Assembly (NCBI GenBank): GCA_002167215.1
Contig: NHDS01000026.1
Coordinates: 16,033-26,144 of the forward strand
Length of the DNA stretch: 10,112 nucleotides
Reading direction: 5' to 3'
From: Pelagibacteraceae bacterium TMED65
GTDB taxonomy: Bacteria > Pseudomonadota > Alphaproteobacteria > TMED127
Under the pieces are notes generated by a model. It was given only the letters and a program-made list of their open reading frames with translations, was not told where the DNA came from and searched no databases. Below, one piece after another: positions 1-7,644 of the stretch. The first letter of the stretch is position 1; every line of letters starts with the position of its first letter. Position numbers and translations under genes: made by a program.

Positions 1-320
1 TCAATATCTGATTTAATATTTGAAATATATGTAGAGATTACATTTTTATTGAAAAAGATATCTCCACTATTTAAAAATAATACATATTTATATTTTGATA
101 GATTAATACCTTTGTTCATAGCGTCATAGATGCCTTTATCATTTTCAATTATATAATTTTTTTTTTTAATATATTTTTTTATAAAATTAATTGAACCATC
201 AGTTGATTTACCATCAATAACGAGATGTTCGAATTTATTATTATTTTGAGAATTTATAGATTTAAGAGTTTTTTTTAGACCTTGGTAATTATTAAAATTT
301 ATGGTGATTATGGATATCAT
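1..320 (-). CDS. Family 2 glycosyltransferase, WcaE-like type (partial, C-terminus off left edge)
   Basis: Predicted cytoplasmic enzyme that transfers a sugar from a nucleotide donor to a growing lipid-linked glycan. The first 106 residues are present, translated by hand from the ATG whose complement is at 318-320. They show the GT-A fold start ISIITINFNN (2-11), the nucleotide-binding IDGKSTDGS (35-43), the subfamily block DKGIYDAMNKGI (61-72) and LNSGD (83-87), whose SGD stands at the usual metal-binding DXD position. The DKGIYDAMNKG block is typical of the colanic-acid-type GT2 subfamily, whose members are about 240-250 residues, so more than half is missing. It is the last visible gene of the leftward operon and overlaps the preceding GT4 gene by ATGA, suggesting coupled translation. 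No Shine-Dalgarno is seen; the start is preceded by an A/T-rich run. Codons include an A11 tract (157-167). Donor and acceptor sugars cannot be told from sequence. Confidence 0.88.
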   Translation of the reverse strand, partial: MISIITINFNNYQGLKKTLKSINSQNNNKFEHLVIDGKSTDGSINFIKKYIKKKNYIIENDKGIYDAMNKGINLSKYKYVLFLNSGDIFFNKNVISTYISNIKSDI

Positions 321-1363
321 ATTTTTAAAAAATACATCAAATTGTTTACCATATTTTCTGTATTATAATTAAATTTGACAGTATCAAGGCAATTATTAGA
401 TAATCTTTTGTAATCATCTAACATATAAATATTAAGACATTTGTGAAGAGTTCTAATGAAATTATCTGGAGTATCGTCATAATAAAAACCATTATACTCA
501 TTTTTAAAAGCCTCAATCTCAGGCATATGATAGTATTTTCCGAAAGGTAAAATAACTGGAACCCCAAAATTAAAAGCATGTATTAAACTCAAACCAACTG
601 ATCCAGGATAAATCATAAAATGAGAGGAATTAAATATATCTATTAAAAATGAATTATCAAACTTATCTAAAAATAATTTAATTGTAATTAAATTATTTTT
701 CTCTTTTAAATAATTAAGTTTTCTTTCAATAATTTTTATAGATTTAGAAGTTGTAACAATATTTAAATTACATTTTGAATTAAATTTAATCAAACGTTCT
801 AAAAATGTATCTAAATTTACTTTAGGGGAAATTTTTCCAATGAAAATAATAGAAAAAGGATAATTTGATTTATCAATATTTATAAGTTTAGGGTCAACAG
901 ATTTTAAACCATTAGATAAATAAAAACATTTTTTAATTCTATAATATCTTTTTAGAAACCTTTGCTCAGTTTTTGTGTATGTGATCACTCCGGATATTAA
1001 TTTGGTAATTATTTTAAAAACAATAAATTTTATATTTGAATGCTTTTTTGATAAGACTTGGTTTAAGTAATAAATTTTTTTTTTATAAAAAAGGTTTATG
1101 AAAATAATAATAATATTTGAGAGTATTTTTAAATTTCCAGTTAAAATGATCAAATCAGAATTAAATAACTTTAAATAATTAAATATTTCAAATTCAAAAA
1201 AATTTGTTTTAATAATTGTAGTTTTATTAAATTTAATATTTTTATCTAAGTCACTGTTTTTGTATTTAGCGAATAATTCTAAATTATAGATTTTGGATAA
1301 TTTATGATAAAAGTCATTTCTATAAATCTCTATAGATGGCTGTAGAATAGCCAAAGATTTCAT
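317..1363 (-). CDS. GT4-type (GT-B fold) glycosyltransferase
   Basis: Predicted GT-B glycosyltransferase of 348 residues, a normal length for GT4, probably acting at the cytoplasmic membrane face on a lipid-linked oligosaccharide. The N-terminal domain opens with ILQPSIEIYRNDFY (7-20), a form common in polysaccharide-locus glycosyltransferases. The C-terminal Rossmann half starts around IIFIGKISPK (172-181). It contains the donor-binding block YPGSVGLSLIHAFNFGVPVI (252-271), followed by HMPEIEAF (279-286) and NGFYYDD (291-297). In classical GT4 enzymes the second Glu of the EX7E motif lies where this protein has His262. Proteins with the pattern PGxVGLxxIHAxxxGxPVI and xMPExEA form a recognisable subgroup that lacks this Glu, so this is probably not damage. 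It overlaps the ABC transporter gene upstream by ATGA and the next GT2 gene by ATGA. No signal peptide is seen. An A10 tract (1075-1084) lies within a Lys run. Sugar specificity is unknown. Confidence 0.87.
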   Translation of the reverse strand: MKSLAILQPSIEIYRNDFYHKLSKIYNLELFAKYKNSDLDKNIKFNKTTIIKTNFFEFEIFNYLKLFNSDLIILTGNLKILSNIIIIFINLFYKKKIYYLNQVLSKKHSNIKFIVFKIITKLISGVITYTKTEQRFLKRYYRIKKCFYLSNGLKSVDPKLINIDKSNYPFSIIFIGKISPKVNLDTFLERLIKFNSKCNLNIVTTSKSIKIIERKLNYLKEKNNLITIKLFLDKFDNSFLIDIFNSSHFMIYPGSVGLSLIHAFNFGVPVILPFGKYYHMPEIEAFKNEYNGFYYDDTPDNFIRTLHKCLNIYMLDDYKRLSNNCLDTVKFNYNTENMVNNLMYFLKI

Positions 1364-3081
1364 TTTATTGCCACTTTTTCTATTTGTAATTTGCCTTTAG
1401 AAAATTTAAATATTTTATTACAATGCTTAAATAATCTTTTTTTGTGTGAGACGATTATTATTGTTTTTAATTTCTTGTTATCTTTAATTAGATTTAAAAA
1501 CCTATCCTCATTTTCTATATCTAATGCACTGGTTGATTCGTCAAATATCAAAATATCTGAATTATCAAGAAAACCCCTAGCTATTCCTATTCTTTGTCTT
1601 TGACCACCTGATAATTTCATTCCTCTTTCTCCAATATTTGTATTTAGTTTAGCTTCTTGTGAGTCTACAAATAATTTTAAATTTAATTTAGAAATAATTT
1701 CATTTATTTTTTTTGTATTACTTTTCCCAAATAAAGTAAGATTATTTTTTATAGTATCATCAATCAGAAAAATTTCTTGCGGTACGTAACTTATTTTATT
1801 TCTCCATCCATGACTGATTTTATCATTTAATTTTAATCCATTTATTAGTACATCTCCATTATAAGGCATTAATAAGCCCATTAAGGTATCTAAAAAAGTT
1901 GTTTTTCCAGAACCACTCTGACCATAAATACCTATACAATCATTTTTCTTAATAATTAAATTAAGATTTTTTAATACCTCTTCTGACTTTTGAGGATATT
2001 TAAATGATACGTCTTTAAATTCAATTTCTTTAAATTTACTTAAAATTTTTGTTTTAGATTTTTTACTAATAGGAACTTTATTGTACCTTACGTGAATTAA
2101 TTCTTTTTCTATTGACTTAAAAGATATGAAAGAGTACCTCAAAACATTTATTGAACTACTAAGTCTACTAATATTTGGTAATAATTTTACGAAAGCTAAA
2201 CCAAATATTGTTAATGAAGACACTATATCACCATTGATAAATAGATGATTAATAATCAAAAAAGAAAAAATTGACACAACCGCTATAAATTCTAACCAAA
2301 ATCTTGGAATTTTTACAAATACATCGTAAGTAGCATTTGAATTAGAGGATGTAATAATTGATTTATTAAAAATATTTATAAAATATTTTTCAAAATTTCT
2401 ACTTTTTATTTCTCTTATACCTCTGAAAATATCATTTAAAATTCTAATTGTATCAGAATTAGCTTTATGTCTTTTTTGAGAAAGACTTGTAATTTTGTTT
2501 TTAGTTATTACGTCTAGTATCAGTGCCGATATCCCAAAGACAAATATAGCTGTTGCTGCACCATATGGATTTATCAAAAAAACAGTAGTGATAATCAGGG
2601 TTATAACTAATATGTCATTAATTAAAAATAATATTTGATTAATGAAAGTAATACATAAGCCATTAACTTCTGTTTGAAGATTTCTAATTTTATTCGATGA
2701 ATTTTCTAAAATTTGTTGGTCATATTGTTTATTAATATAGTAACTTAATAAATTGTTACTTATATCATTTACCAAATTGTATATTGTTCTAGATTGCTTA
2801 TAAGATAAAAATGTTAGATACAATGATTTTAAAAAATATAAAGCTAAGATAGATACACAAAAAATTATTACGAGATTATCAAATTCTGTATTTTGAAATA
2901 ATTGAAAATTGAGGAAAGAAAAATTTTTCTCACTATCAAGAATTATGGCTATAAAAGGTATTAAAATTCCAAATCCTAGCAATTCAACTAAGGAACCAAA
3001 AAAAATAAGTAAAATAAGTAATGAAATTTTTGATTTATGCTTAGCTAATAAAATATTATTTATACGTTTGAAGAGAAGCAT
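1360..3081 (-). CDS. ABC transporter half-molecule (membrane domain + ATPase), lipid-linked oligosaccharide flippase type
   Basis: A 573-residue fused permease-ATPase, the usual size for an exporter half-transporter working as a homodimer. About six membrane segments are visible (roughly 20-48, 69-93, 148-170, 173-192, 264-281, 287-304). The ATPase has an A-loop aromatic at Tyr362, Walker A GQSGSGKT (387-394), Q-loop Gln435 in YVPQE, signature LSGGQ (490-494), Walker B ILIFDE (510-515), D-loop SALD (518-521) and H-loop His546, so all catalytic motifs are intact. The first membrane segment, with SLVELLGFGILIPFIAII (30-47), resembles PglK-type flippases that move undecaprenyl-diphosphate oligosaccharides; MsbA-like lipid A export is an alternative. 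Placement among glycosyltransferase and polymerase genes favours export of a lipid-linked glycan to the periplasm, in place of Wzx. The gap to the upstream GT4 gene is 8 bases and the start lacks a Shine-Dalgarno. It overlaps the next GT4 gene by ATGA. Confidence 0.93.
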   Translation of the reverse strand: MLLFKRINNILLAKHKSKISLLILLIFFGSLVELLGFGILIPFIAIILDSEKNFSFLNFQLFQNTEFDNLVIIFCVSILALYFLKSLYLTFLSYKQSRTIYNLVNDISNNLLSYYINKQYDQQILENSSNKIRNLQTEVNGLCITFINQILFLINDILVITLIITTVFLINPYGAATAIFVFGISALILDVITKNKITSLSQKRHKANSDTIRILNDIFRGIREIKSRNFEKYFINIFNKSIITSSNSNATYDVFVKIPRFWLEFIAVVSIFSFLIINHLFINGDIVSSLTIFGLAFVKLLPNISRLSSSINVLRYSFISFKSIEKELIHVRYNKVPISKKSKTKILSKFKEIEFKDVSFKYPQKSEEVLKNLNLIIKKNDCIGIYGQSGSGKTTFLDTLMGLLMPYNGDVLINGLKLNDKISHGWRNKISYVPQEIFLIDDTIKNNLTLFGKSNTKKINEIISKLNLKLFVDSQEAKLNTNIGERGMKLSGGQRQRIGIARGFLDNSDILIFDESTSALDIENEDRFLNLIKDNKKLKTIIIVSHKKRLFKHCNKIFKFSKGKLQIEKVAIK

Positions 3082-3089
3082 TTATTTTT

Positions 3090-4163
3090 TTAATAAACTA
3101 TTTTTTTTAAAAAAGAATCCCAAGAAAAAGAAACTGTATTATTACTAAAATTATATATTATGTCATTATATTGATCATTATCTAAATTAGATAAAGCATC
3201 AATTACCTTTTTAATACTTTTTGATGAATTATCATACATATATCCTAATTTTTTATCTTGGACAATTTGCCAAGGACTATTCTTAGTTACAATTACAGGT
3301 ACACCTAGTGATAATGACTCCGAAACTGAAAAGTTGAAACTCTCAGATTTTGAAGTTTGAAGCAAAAAAGATGATCTATTAAAAATTTCAAATTTTCTTT
3401 TTTTATCGTAAACAGCCTTTTTAAAAACGATATTATGATTTAAATTTAATTTTTTTAATAAAATCTTTAAATATTTATAATATTTGTGATCATCGATTGG
3501 ACCATAGATTTCCCATTTCCATCCAATCATTCTTTTGGTATCCCAATGATAAATAAAATCTTCAAATGATTTTATTGGATGAATTCTTGAAAAACTGACA
3601 ATTTTTTGCGTAAATTTTTTAGTTAATTTTTTGTTTAAGATTTTTGTTCTTACATTAACTATTTTGTAATTATTAATATTATTGTCCAAAAAATTAAAAG
3701 ATTCTTTTCTTTCATAATTATTTGTAAAAATAATATTTTTAGCCTTTTTTAAAATTATTTTTTGATAAATAAAAAAAGCTATTTTTTTTTTAAACTTTTT
3801 AATCTTAAGGGCCTCTCTCATTAACATCCCATGGGAAACAACAGAGTATTTAAGATTGAAAAATCTTAATATTATAGAAGTATATAAATAAATTGGGTGC
3901 CAAAGGCCGTGTTGTATGAAGTGTACTTGTTCTTTTTTGTAAAACTGTGTACGGATATATTTTAAGTAAAAAAATAAAATAAAAAAAGAATTTATATTCT
4001 TTTTCAAGATTATGTTTTTTTTTAAATTTAGTTTTTCAGTATTATCCCAAAGTAGGAAATAATTTTTAAACTTTTTAGAGTTACAATTTTTATTAATTTG
4101 ATATAGCATTTCAGTTACACCACTTCCTTTTACTAGACTTGGAACTATATGAATAATTTTCAT
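3090..4163 (-). CDS. GT4 glycosyltransferase (retaining, GT-B fold)
   Basis: A 357-residue GT4 glycosyltransferase, near the family's usual length. The N-terminal domain begins MKIIHIVPSL (1-10) with a glycine-containing loop KGSGVTE (12-18), and has the acceptor-side block SHGMLMREAL (110-119), typical of polysaccharide-locus GT4 enzymes. The donor domain has FSRIHPIKSFEDFI (191-204), EIYGPIDD (218-225) and a complete EX7E motif, Glu274 and Glu282, in SESFNFSVSESLSLGVPVIV (273-292), followed by TKNSPW (293-298). The protein should be active and cytoplasmic or membrane-associated, adding one sugar of the repeat unit. It follows the WaaE-like GT2 gene with an ATGA overlap and precedes the ABC transporter by 8 bases, so it lies in the same transcription unit. 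No Shine-Dalgarno; its start is preceded by an A9 run (T run 4167-4175 on the plus strand) at the end of the upstream gene. A T10 run at 3782-3791 falls in a Lys cluster. Substrate unknown. Confidence 0.92.
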   Translation of the reverse strand: MKIIHIVPSLVKGSGVTEMLYQINKNCNSKKFKNYFLLWDNTEKLNLKKNIILKKNINSFFILFFYLKYIRTQFYKKEQVHFIQHGLWHPIYLYTSIILRFFNLKYSVVSHGMLMREALKIKKFKKKIAFFIYQKIILKKAKNIIFTNNYERKESFNFLDNNINNYKIVNVRTKILNKKLTKKFTQKIVSFSRIHPIKSFEDFIYHWDTKRMIGWKWEIYGPIDDHKYYKYLKILLKKLNLNHNIVFKKAVYDKKRKFEIFNRSSFLLQTSKSESFNFSVSESLSLGVPVIVTKNSPWQIVQDKKLGYMYDNSSKSIKKVIDALSNLDNDQYNDIIYNFSNNTVSFSWDSFLKKIVY

Positions 4164-4999
4164 TTATTTTTTTTTAATAAAATTAGTAAATCAACAATCG
4201 CTCTGTATAAAAATGAATTTACAAAATGAAAATAAAAACCTTTTTTACCGTCTAATAAACCAAGTAAAATTAAATATCTATATATAAAAACCATGAAAGA
4301 TCTAAATATTGGTGGTAGTTTATAATATATTCGATATTTTGTTTTCTTTTTTAAATAAACTCTAAACGGCATTTTTTCTTTTGAATCTTCAAAACTTGTA
4401 TTTTCAATTTCATCACTCTCCTTAATTGCATAATCAATATGTTTTTTTATATAAAATTCAAAGTCATTTAGATTAATATCATTAATACAACCCTTAGTAA
4501 TTTTACTAAAATTTTTAACAAGAATATGTTCATCCATTGATCTCTTTTCAATTTTAAAATGATCTTTTCTAAATATTCTTATAACTGGTAAATTATAAAC
4601 CCCTCCCCACTTTAGTAGTTTCTGCATAAAATAAATATTTCTTCTAACATAAAATCCGTTTATCGATGATGGTATATTATTATTTTCTGAAAAAATTTTT
4701 TTGATTTCAATTAATAAATCATCAGATACAACTTCATCAGCATCTAATTTAAATATAAAATCGTTTTTAAATTTTATATTTTTTATAGTCCAATCGAGTT
4801 GTCTTGATTGATTATAATATCTATTTTTAAAATATTTTATATTTTTGTTAATTTTAGAATATTTTTCAATAAATTTAGCTGTTCCATCATTGGAATAACT
4901 ATCTATAAATATAATGTCATCAAACATAGAAATGTTTCTTAATAGTCTTTTTAAATGAACAATCTCGTTATAGGTCAGTATTAATAAACTTATATTCAT
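4160..4999 (-). CDS. Family 2 glycosyltransferase, WaaE/KdtX-like
   Basis: A 279-residue GT2 enzyme with a GT-A fold and an inverting mechanism by family. Visible landmarks in order: SLLILTYNE (4-12), IDSYSNDGT (32-40) for nucleotide binding, KNRYYNQSRQLDW (58-70), the metal-binding DAD (86-88) in KLDADE, and MDEHI (155-159) at the usual catalytic-base position. Next come NLNDFEFYIKKHIDYA (176-191), matching the family's conserved KHN-YA region, and a hydrophobic C-terminal segment LPPIFRSFMVFIYRYLI (228-244) with LLDGKKGFYFHF (248-259). The arrangement is that of WaaE/KdtX-type transferases, some of which add glucose or similar residues to the lipopolysaccharide core, but members also occur in O-antigen and capsule loci, so the substrate is open. 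The C-terminal part probably sits on the membrane. It is joined by ATGA overlaps to the polymerase-like gene upstream and the GT4 gene downstream. Confidence 0.93.
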   Translation of the reverse strand: MNISLLILTYNEIVHLKRLLRNISMFDDIIFIDSYSNDGTAKFIEKYSKINKNIKYFKNRYYNQSRQLDWTIKNIKFKNDFIFKLDADEVVSDDLLIEIKKIFSENNNIPSSINGFYVRRNIYFMQKLLKWGGVYNLPVIRIFRKDHFKIEKRSMDEHILVKNFSKITKGCINDINLNDFEFYIKKHIDYAIKESDEIENTSFEDSKEKMPFRVYLKKKTKYRIYYKLPPIFRSFMVFIYRYLILLGLLDGKKGFYFHFVNSFLYRAIVDLLILLKKNK

Positions 5000-6201
5000 T
5001 GATTATTTACTTTTTTGAAATAGTTAAATGTAGAGGAGATAACCAATATATTAACAGGAAATGCCTCATTAAAAGGCATAGTTAATGAAATTATACCTAT
5101 GATAAACAAGTAGGTTACAAAAATTATAAAATCTTTTTTCTTCTTTATCTTAATAATATTTATGTGAGGATAAAAAAGAATAATTTTTATAAAAAATATA
5201 AATAATAATAAACCACCATTATAAATCAAACTATTAACTGTTAAATAATCTGTACTCATGTTTTTGATTTTAGTAATATCTCTTGAGCCATTAACATTTA
5301 ATAAGTCCCCCACTTTATCGTTATATTTATAATTGAAATTTAAGTATGTATTTGTAGCAATGCCAAAACTATCTCCAAAAATTATTTTTTTAGATTTGAT
5401 TATTAATGATTTTTCGTTAAAAAAATTTATAAATCCTCTCTTAGATTGTTCTAATCTTGAATTACCTTTATCAGAGTCTATTTGATTTATATAAAATTTT
5501 TCATAACCTCCTCTATTATCAATTGAATTATTTAAGATAAGTATAGTTAAAACTAAAATTGAAAAATTAATAATATTTTTCTTATTGATAAATAAAATGA
5601 AAACAGTACAAACAAATACTATTGAACCAGATCTTGAATTTGTAAATAAAATAATAATTGCGCAGAGAATAAATATTATTTTAAATTTATCATAATTATC
5701 TTTTGACATGGTGATAAAGTAATAAATTCCGCACACAAACAAAGATAGGGTATTTGGGTTAATAATATTGCCTAAGGCTCTTGTATTTTTATTTATATAA
5801 AAATCTTTGAGAATTATAATTGAAATAGTCATTAGAATTATTACTAACCAAATATAAAATTTTTTATCTAATTGGAAATTATTTGAAAAAGCTAATAAAG
5901 AAAGATATGACCAAACACCACAAATAAATATATAGATGCCATTAGTAGAATGCAGATAAATATTATTTAATAAATATATTATTAAAACTATAAACCAAAA
6001 AATATAAATTTTAATTTTAGATCTTATTAAATAAATAAAGTTTAAGAAAAAAAATGAAAATATACATAACTTGATAAATAGTAAAATAATAAAGTTATTA
6101 GCATTTAGAAGAATGAATAAAGGTATATATGCTACTAATAGATATATCGAAAAGCTGTTTATAATATTAATAAAGTTAAATTTTAAGGGTAAAGCTCTCA
6201 T
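4996..6201 (-). CDS. O-antigen polymerase/ligase-like membrane protein (Wzy/WaaL type), second of a tandem pair
   Basis: A 401-residue integral membrane protein with about ten hydrophobic segments (from about 15-32 to 355-395). It has a soluble, probably periplasmic stretch at about 226-320 before the last membrane segments. It carries the family pattern NPN (148-150), then TNSRSGS (187-193) with a catalytic-type Arg190, GDSFG (276-280) and NSLIYNGGLLLF (323-334). These proteins join undecaprenyl-diphosphate-linked oligosaccharides to one another (Wzy polymerase) or to lipid A core or another acceptor (WaaL ligase); sequence alone does not tell which. The start ATG lies inside the end of the upstream polymerase-like gene, a 26-base overlap in another frame. 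No ATG, GTG or TTG occurs soon after it, so this start is kept. The stop overlaps the next GT2 gene by ATGA. There is no cleaved signal peptide. Confidence 0.85.
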   Translation of the reverse strand: MRALPLKFNFINIINSFSIYLLVAYIPLFILLNANNFIILLFIKLCIFSFFFLNFIYLIRSKIKIYIFWFIVLIIYLLNNIYLHSTNGIYIFICGVWSYLSLLAFSNNFQLDKKFYIWLVIILMTISIIILKDFYINKNTRALGNIINPNTLSLFVCGIYYFITMSKDNYDKFKIIFILCAIIILFTNSRSGSIVFVCTVFILFINKKNIINFSILVLTILILNNSIDNRGGYEKFYINQIDSDKGNSRLEQSKRGFINFFNEKSLIIKSKKIIFGDSFGIATNTYLNFNYKYNDKVGDLLNVNGSRDITKIKNMSTDYLTVNSLIYNGGLLLFIFFIKIILFYPHINIIKIKKKKDFIIFVTYLFIIGIISLTMPFNEAFPVNILVISSTFNYFKKVNNQ

Positions 6202-7537
6202 TTTTTACCATTATAAACATAAATAATAATAGTCCATACCCAGGAAAGAATTCTAATAAAGGGAAACCTCCTCCAATAAATAATGATAATAAAACTAATG
6301 TAGTATATCCATAGAGACTTTTTGCTAATTTTTTTTGTTTAATTATTTGTTTCAAAGGTAAGAAATAAGTAAAAAAGAGAAAATATAGTGTAAATAAGAA
6401 CCCTCCATTAAGTAACATAAAGGATAATGTATTATAAGAAGTTGTTATTGGTATCTGTAATCCCCCCTCAGAACAAAAACGCCTTTCAGCTTGACATAAA
6501 GAGGTAAGAAAATGATATAAATTGTAATAATTATTTGTATGAACGCCCATCATATTACCTAATAAGTTGTGAAAAAGCTCATCTAAGTTATTTTTTTCAT
6601 AACTCTTTGTAATCTCATCATTGTTTTTAATAATTTTAATGTTTTTAATGTTTTTTTTGGTTTTCATAAAATTAGGATCTTCTATTTTGCCTTCTTCGCT
6701 AAAACTAAAGAAACTAGCTAAGCTAGAACCAAGTTGTTCATATCTTGATAAACTCTCACTTTTTCCATCAAAGTTAAAATGTTGTTTAACGAAATCACCT
6801 CTACTCTTAAATGAATAGATAGCTGATGTAATTGATAATATGAGAATAATATATACAAGTGGCTTTTTAAAATTTGGAATAAAGAAAAAAATTGTAAATA
6901 TACAATATGCTAAGGATGCAGATCTAGAACCAAGTTCCATTAAGGCGTATGATGCCATAGTGTGTACTATTAATAATTTATATTTATCTTTAATCATAAA
7001 AGTTATGAGGGCTACGTTTAATACTAAATAAGAAGAAACGTAATTTGGATTTAAATATGGCATTGTTAGTCTGTAGAAAGATCTAAAAGTTAGTATTTCC
7101 GAAATATGCCAAAGATATCCTGATAAAATAAAAAAAGAAAAAGATATTACAACAAATTTGTAAAGGAGTTTTTTATTACAAATTATAAAATTCTCTTTAT
7201 TAGCAAAAGAAATCAATGATTGAGCAAATATGGTTACAATTGGTATTAGTAAAATTAATGACTTATATAAATTTAAATTGTAATAATTATTTAAAAAAAA
7301 GATTAGGATTATTAAAAATAGAAGTGATTTATATATTAGATATTTTTTAAAATAAATAATTAGAAAAAGCCAAAGAATTAAAAATATATAAAATGTTTTT
7401 AAGAATAAACTAAATAAAATATGAAAATTATTTTGAAAAAATATATTGATAAGAAAAATTAATACTGGATAAATAAGTTGAAATAAAATGACATACTCAA
7501 ATAATATATTAGTATTTTGAGTATCTTGTTTGATCAT
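6176..7537 (-). CDS. O-antigen polymerase/ligase-like membrane protein (Wzy/WaaL type), first of a tandem pair
   Basis: With the ATG at 7537 the protein has 453 residues and about eleven hydrophobic segments, plus a long soluble loop at about residues 245-367, expected in the periplasm. It shows the Wzy/WaaL pattern: NPN (163-165), GSRSAS (203-208) with Arg205, HTNNYYNLYHF (333-343) and NTLSFMLLNGGFLF (369-382). The loop holds two cysteines (348 and 355, in CQAERRFC) that could form a disulfide. Predicted role: polymerising lipid-linked repeat units or ligating the finished glycan to an acceptor. The open frame runs further upstream to a TTG at 7642 (488 residues). I prefer 7537 because it is ATG and starts just before the first hydrophobic segment, and because TTG would leave only 26 bases to the divergent gene. 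No Shine-Dalgarno supports either start. It is the first gene of the leftward operon and overlaps the next by 26 bases. Confidence 0.83.
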   Translation of the reverse strand: MIKQDTQNTNILFEYVILFQLIYPVLIFLINIFFQNNFHILFSLFLKTFYIFLILWLFLIIYFKKYLIYKSLLFLIILIFFLNNYYNLNLYKSLILLIPIVTIFAQSLISFANKENFIICNKKLLYKFVVISFSFFILSGYLWHISEILTFRSFYRLTMPYLNPNYVSSYLVLNVALITFMIKDKYKLLIVHTMASYALMELGSRSASLAYCIFTIFFFIPNFKKPLVYIILILSITSAIYSFKSRGDFVKQHFNFDGKSESLSRYEQLGSSLASFFSFSEEGKIEDPNFMKTKKNIKNIKIIKNNDEITKSYEKNNLDELFHNLLGNMMGVHTNNYYNLYHFLTSLCQAERRFCSEGGLQIPITTSYNTLSFMLLNGGFLFTLYFLFFTYFLPLKQIIKQKKLAKSLYGYTTLVLLSLFIGGGFPLLEFFPGYGLLLFMFIMVKNESFTLKI

Positions 7538-7609
7538 ATAAAATAATTTAGATATTTTTTTGAAATTAGATATATGAAATTTATCATAAAAAGATGAACA
7601 AAATATATA

Positions 7610-7639
7610 TTGTTTGATTGAAGAAAATATTGCTAGAAT
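7610..7639 (+). promoter_or_regulatory. Candidate extended -10 promoter for the rightward operon
   Basis: TGCTAGAAT at 7631-7639 matches the extended -10 pattern TGnTAtAAT at all but one position. A weak -35 candidate, TTGTTT at 7610-7615, lies 18 bases upstream and matches 3 of 6 consensus positions. The start of transcription would be near 7646, giving a leader of about 23 bases before the ATG at 7669. An inverted repeat (7612-7644) overlaps it. In so AT-rich a sequence this is only suggestive. Confidence 0.33.
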
Positions 7640-7644
7640 CAAAC
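7612..7644. repeat. 8-bp inverted repeat GTTTGATT-N17-AATCAAAC, possible operator
   Basis: The arms 7612-7619 and 7637-7644 are perfect reverse complements, 25 bases apart start to start, and enclose the candidate extended -10 of the rightward operon. A dimeric regulator could bind there, or it may be chance: in this base composition, about one 8-base match of this kind is expected in a region of this length by my rough estimate. No regulator gene is present in the window. Confidence 0.25.

Noticed and set aside
1391..1603. 70-residue open frame on the plus strand inside the ABC transporter gene
   Set aside because: It lies antisense to the conserved ATPase domain, has no recognisable domain or ribosome site, and is a by-product of the real reading frame.
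3082..3089. Terminator or promoter in the gap between the GT4 and ABC transporter genes
   Set aside because: The gap is only 8 bases and A/T-only, with no hairpin, so the two genes most likely share one transcript.
2909..3148. 79-residue open frame on the plus strand across the ABC transporter and GT4 gene junction
   Set aside because: It is antisense to two well-supported genes, ends in a low-complexity Lys run and resembles no family.
6621..6818. 65-residue open frame on the plus strand inside the first polymerase-like gene
   Set aside because: It is antisense to the soluble loop of a convincing membrane protein, and its low-complexity hydrophobic start comes from the AT-rich sequence.
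6840..7031. 63-residue open frame on the plus strand inside the first polymerase-like gene
   Set aside because: It is antisense to the NPN and SRS motif region, which carries clear family signals on the other strand.
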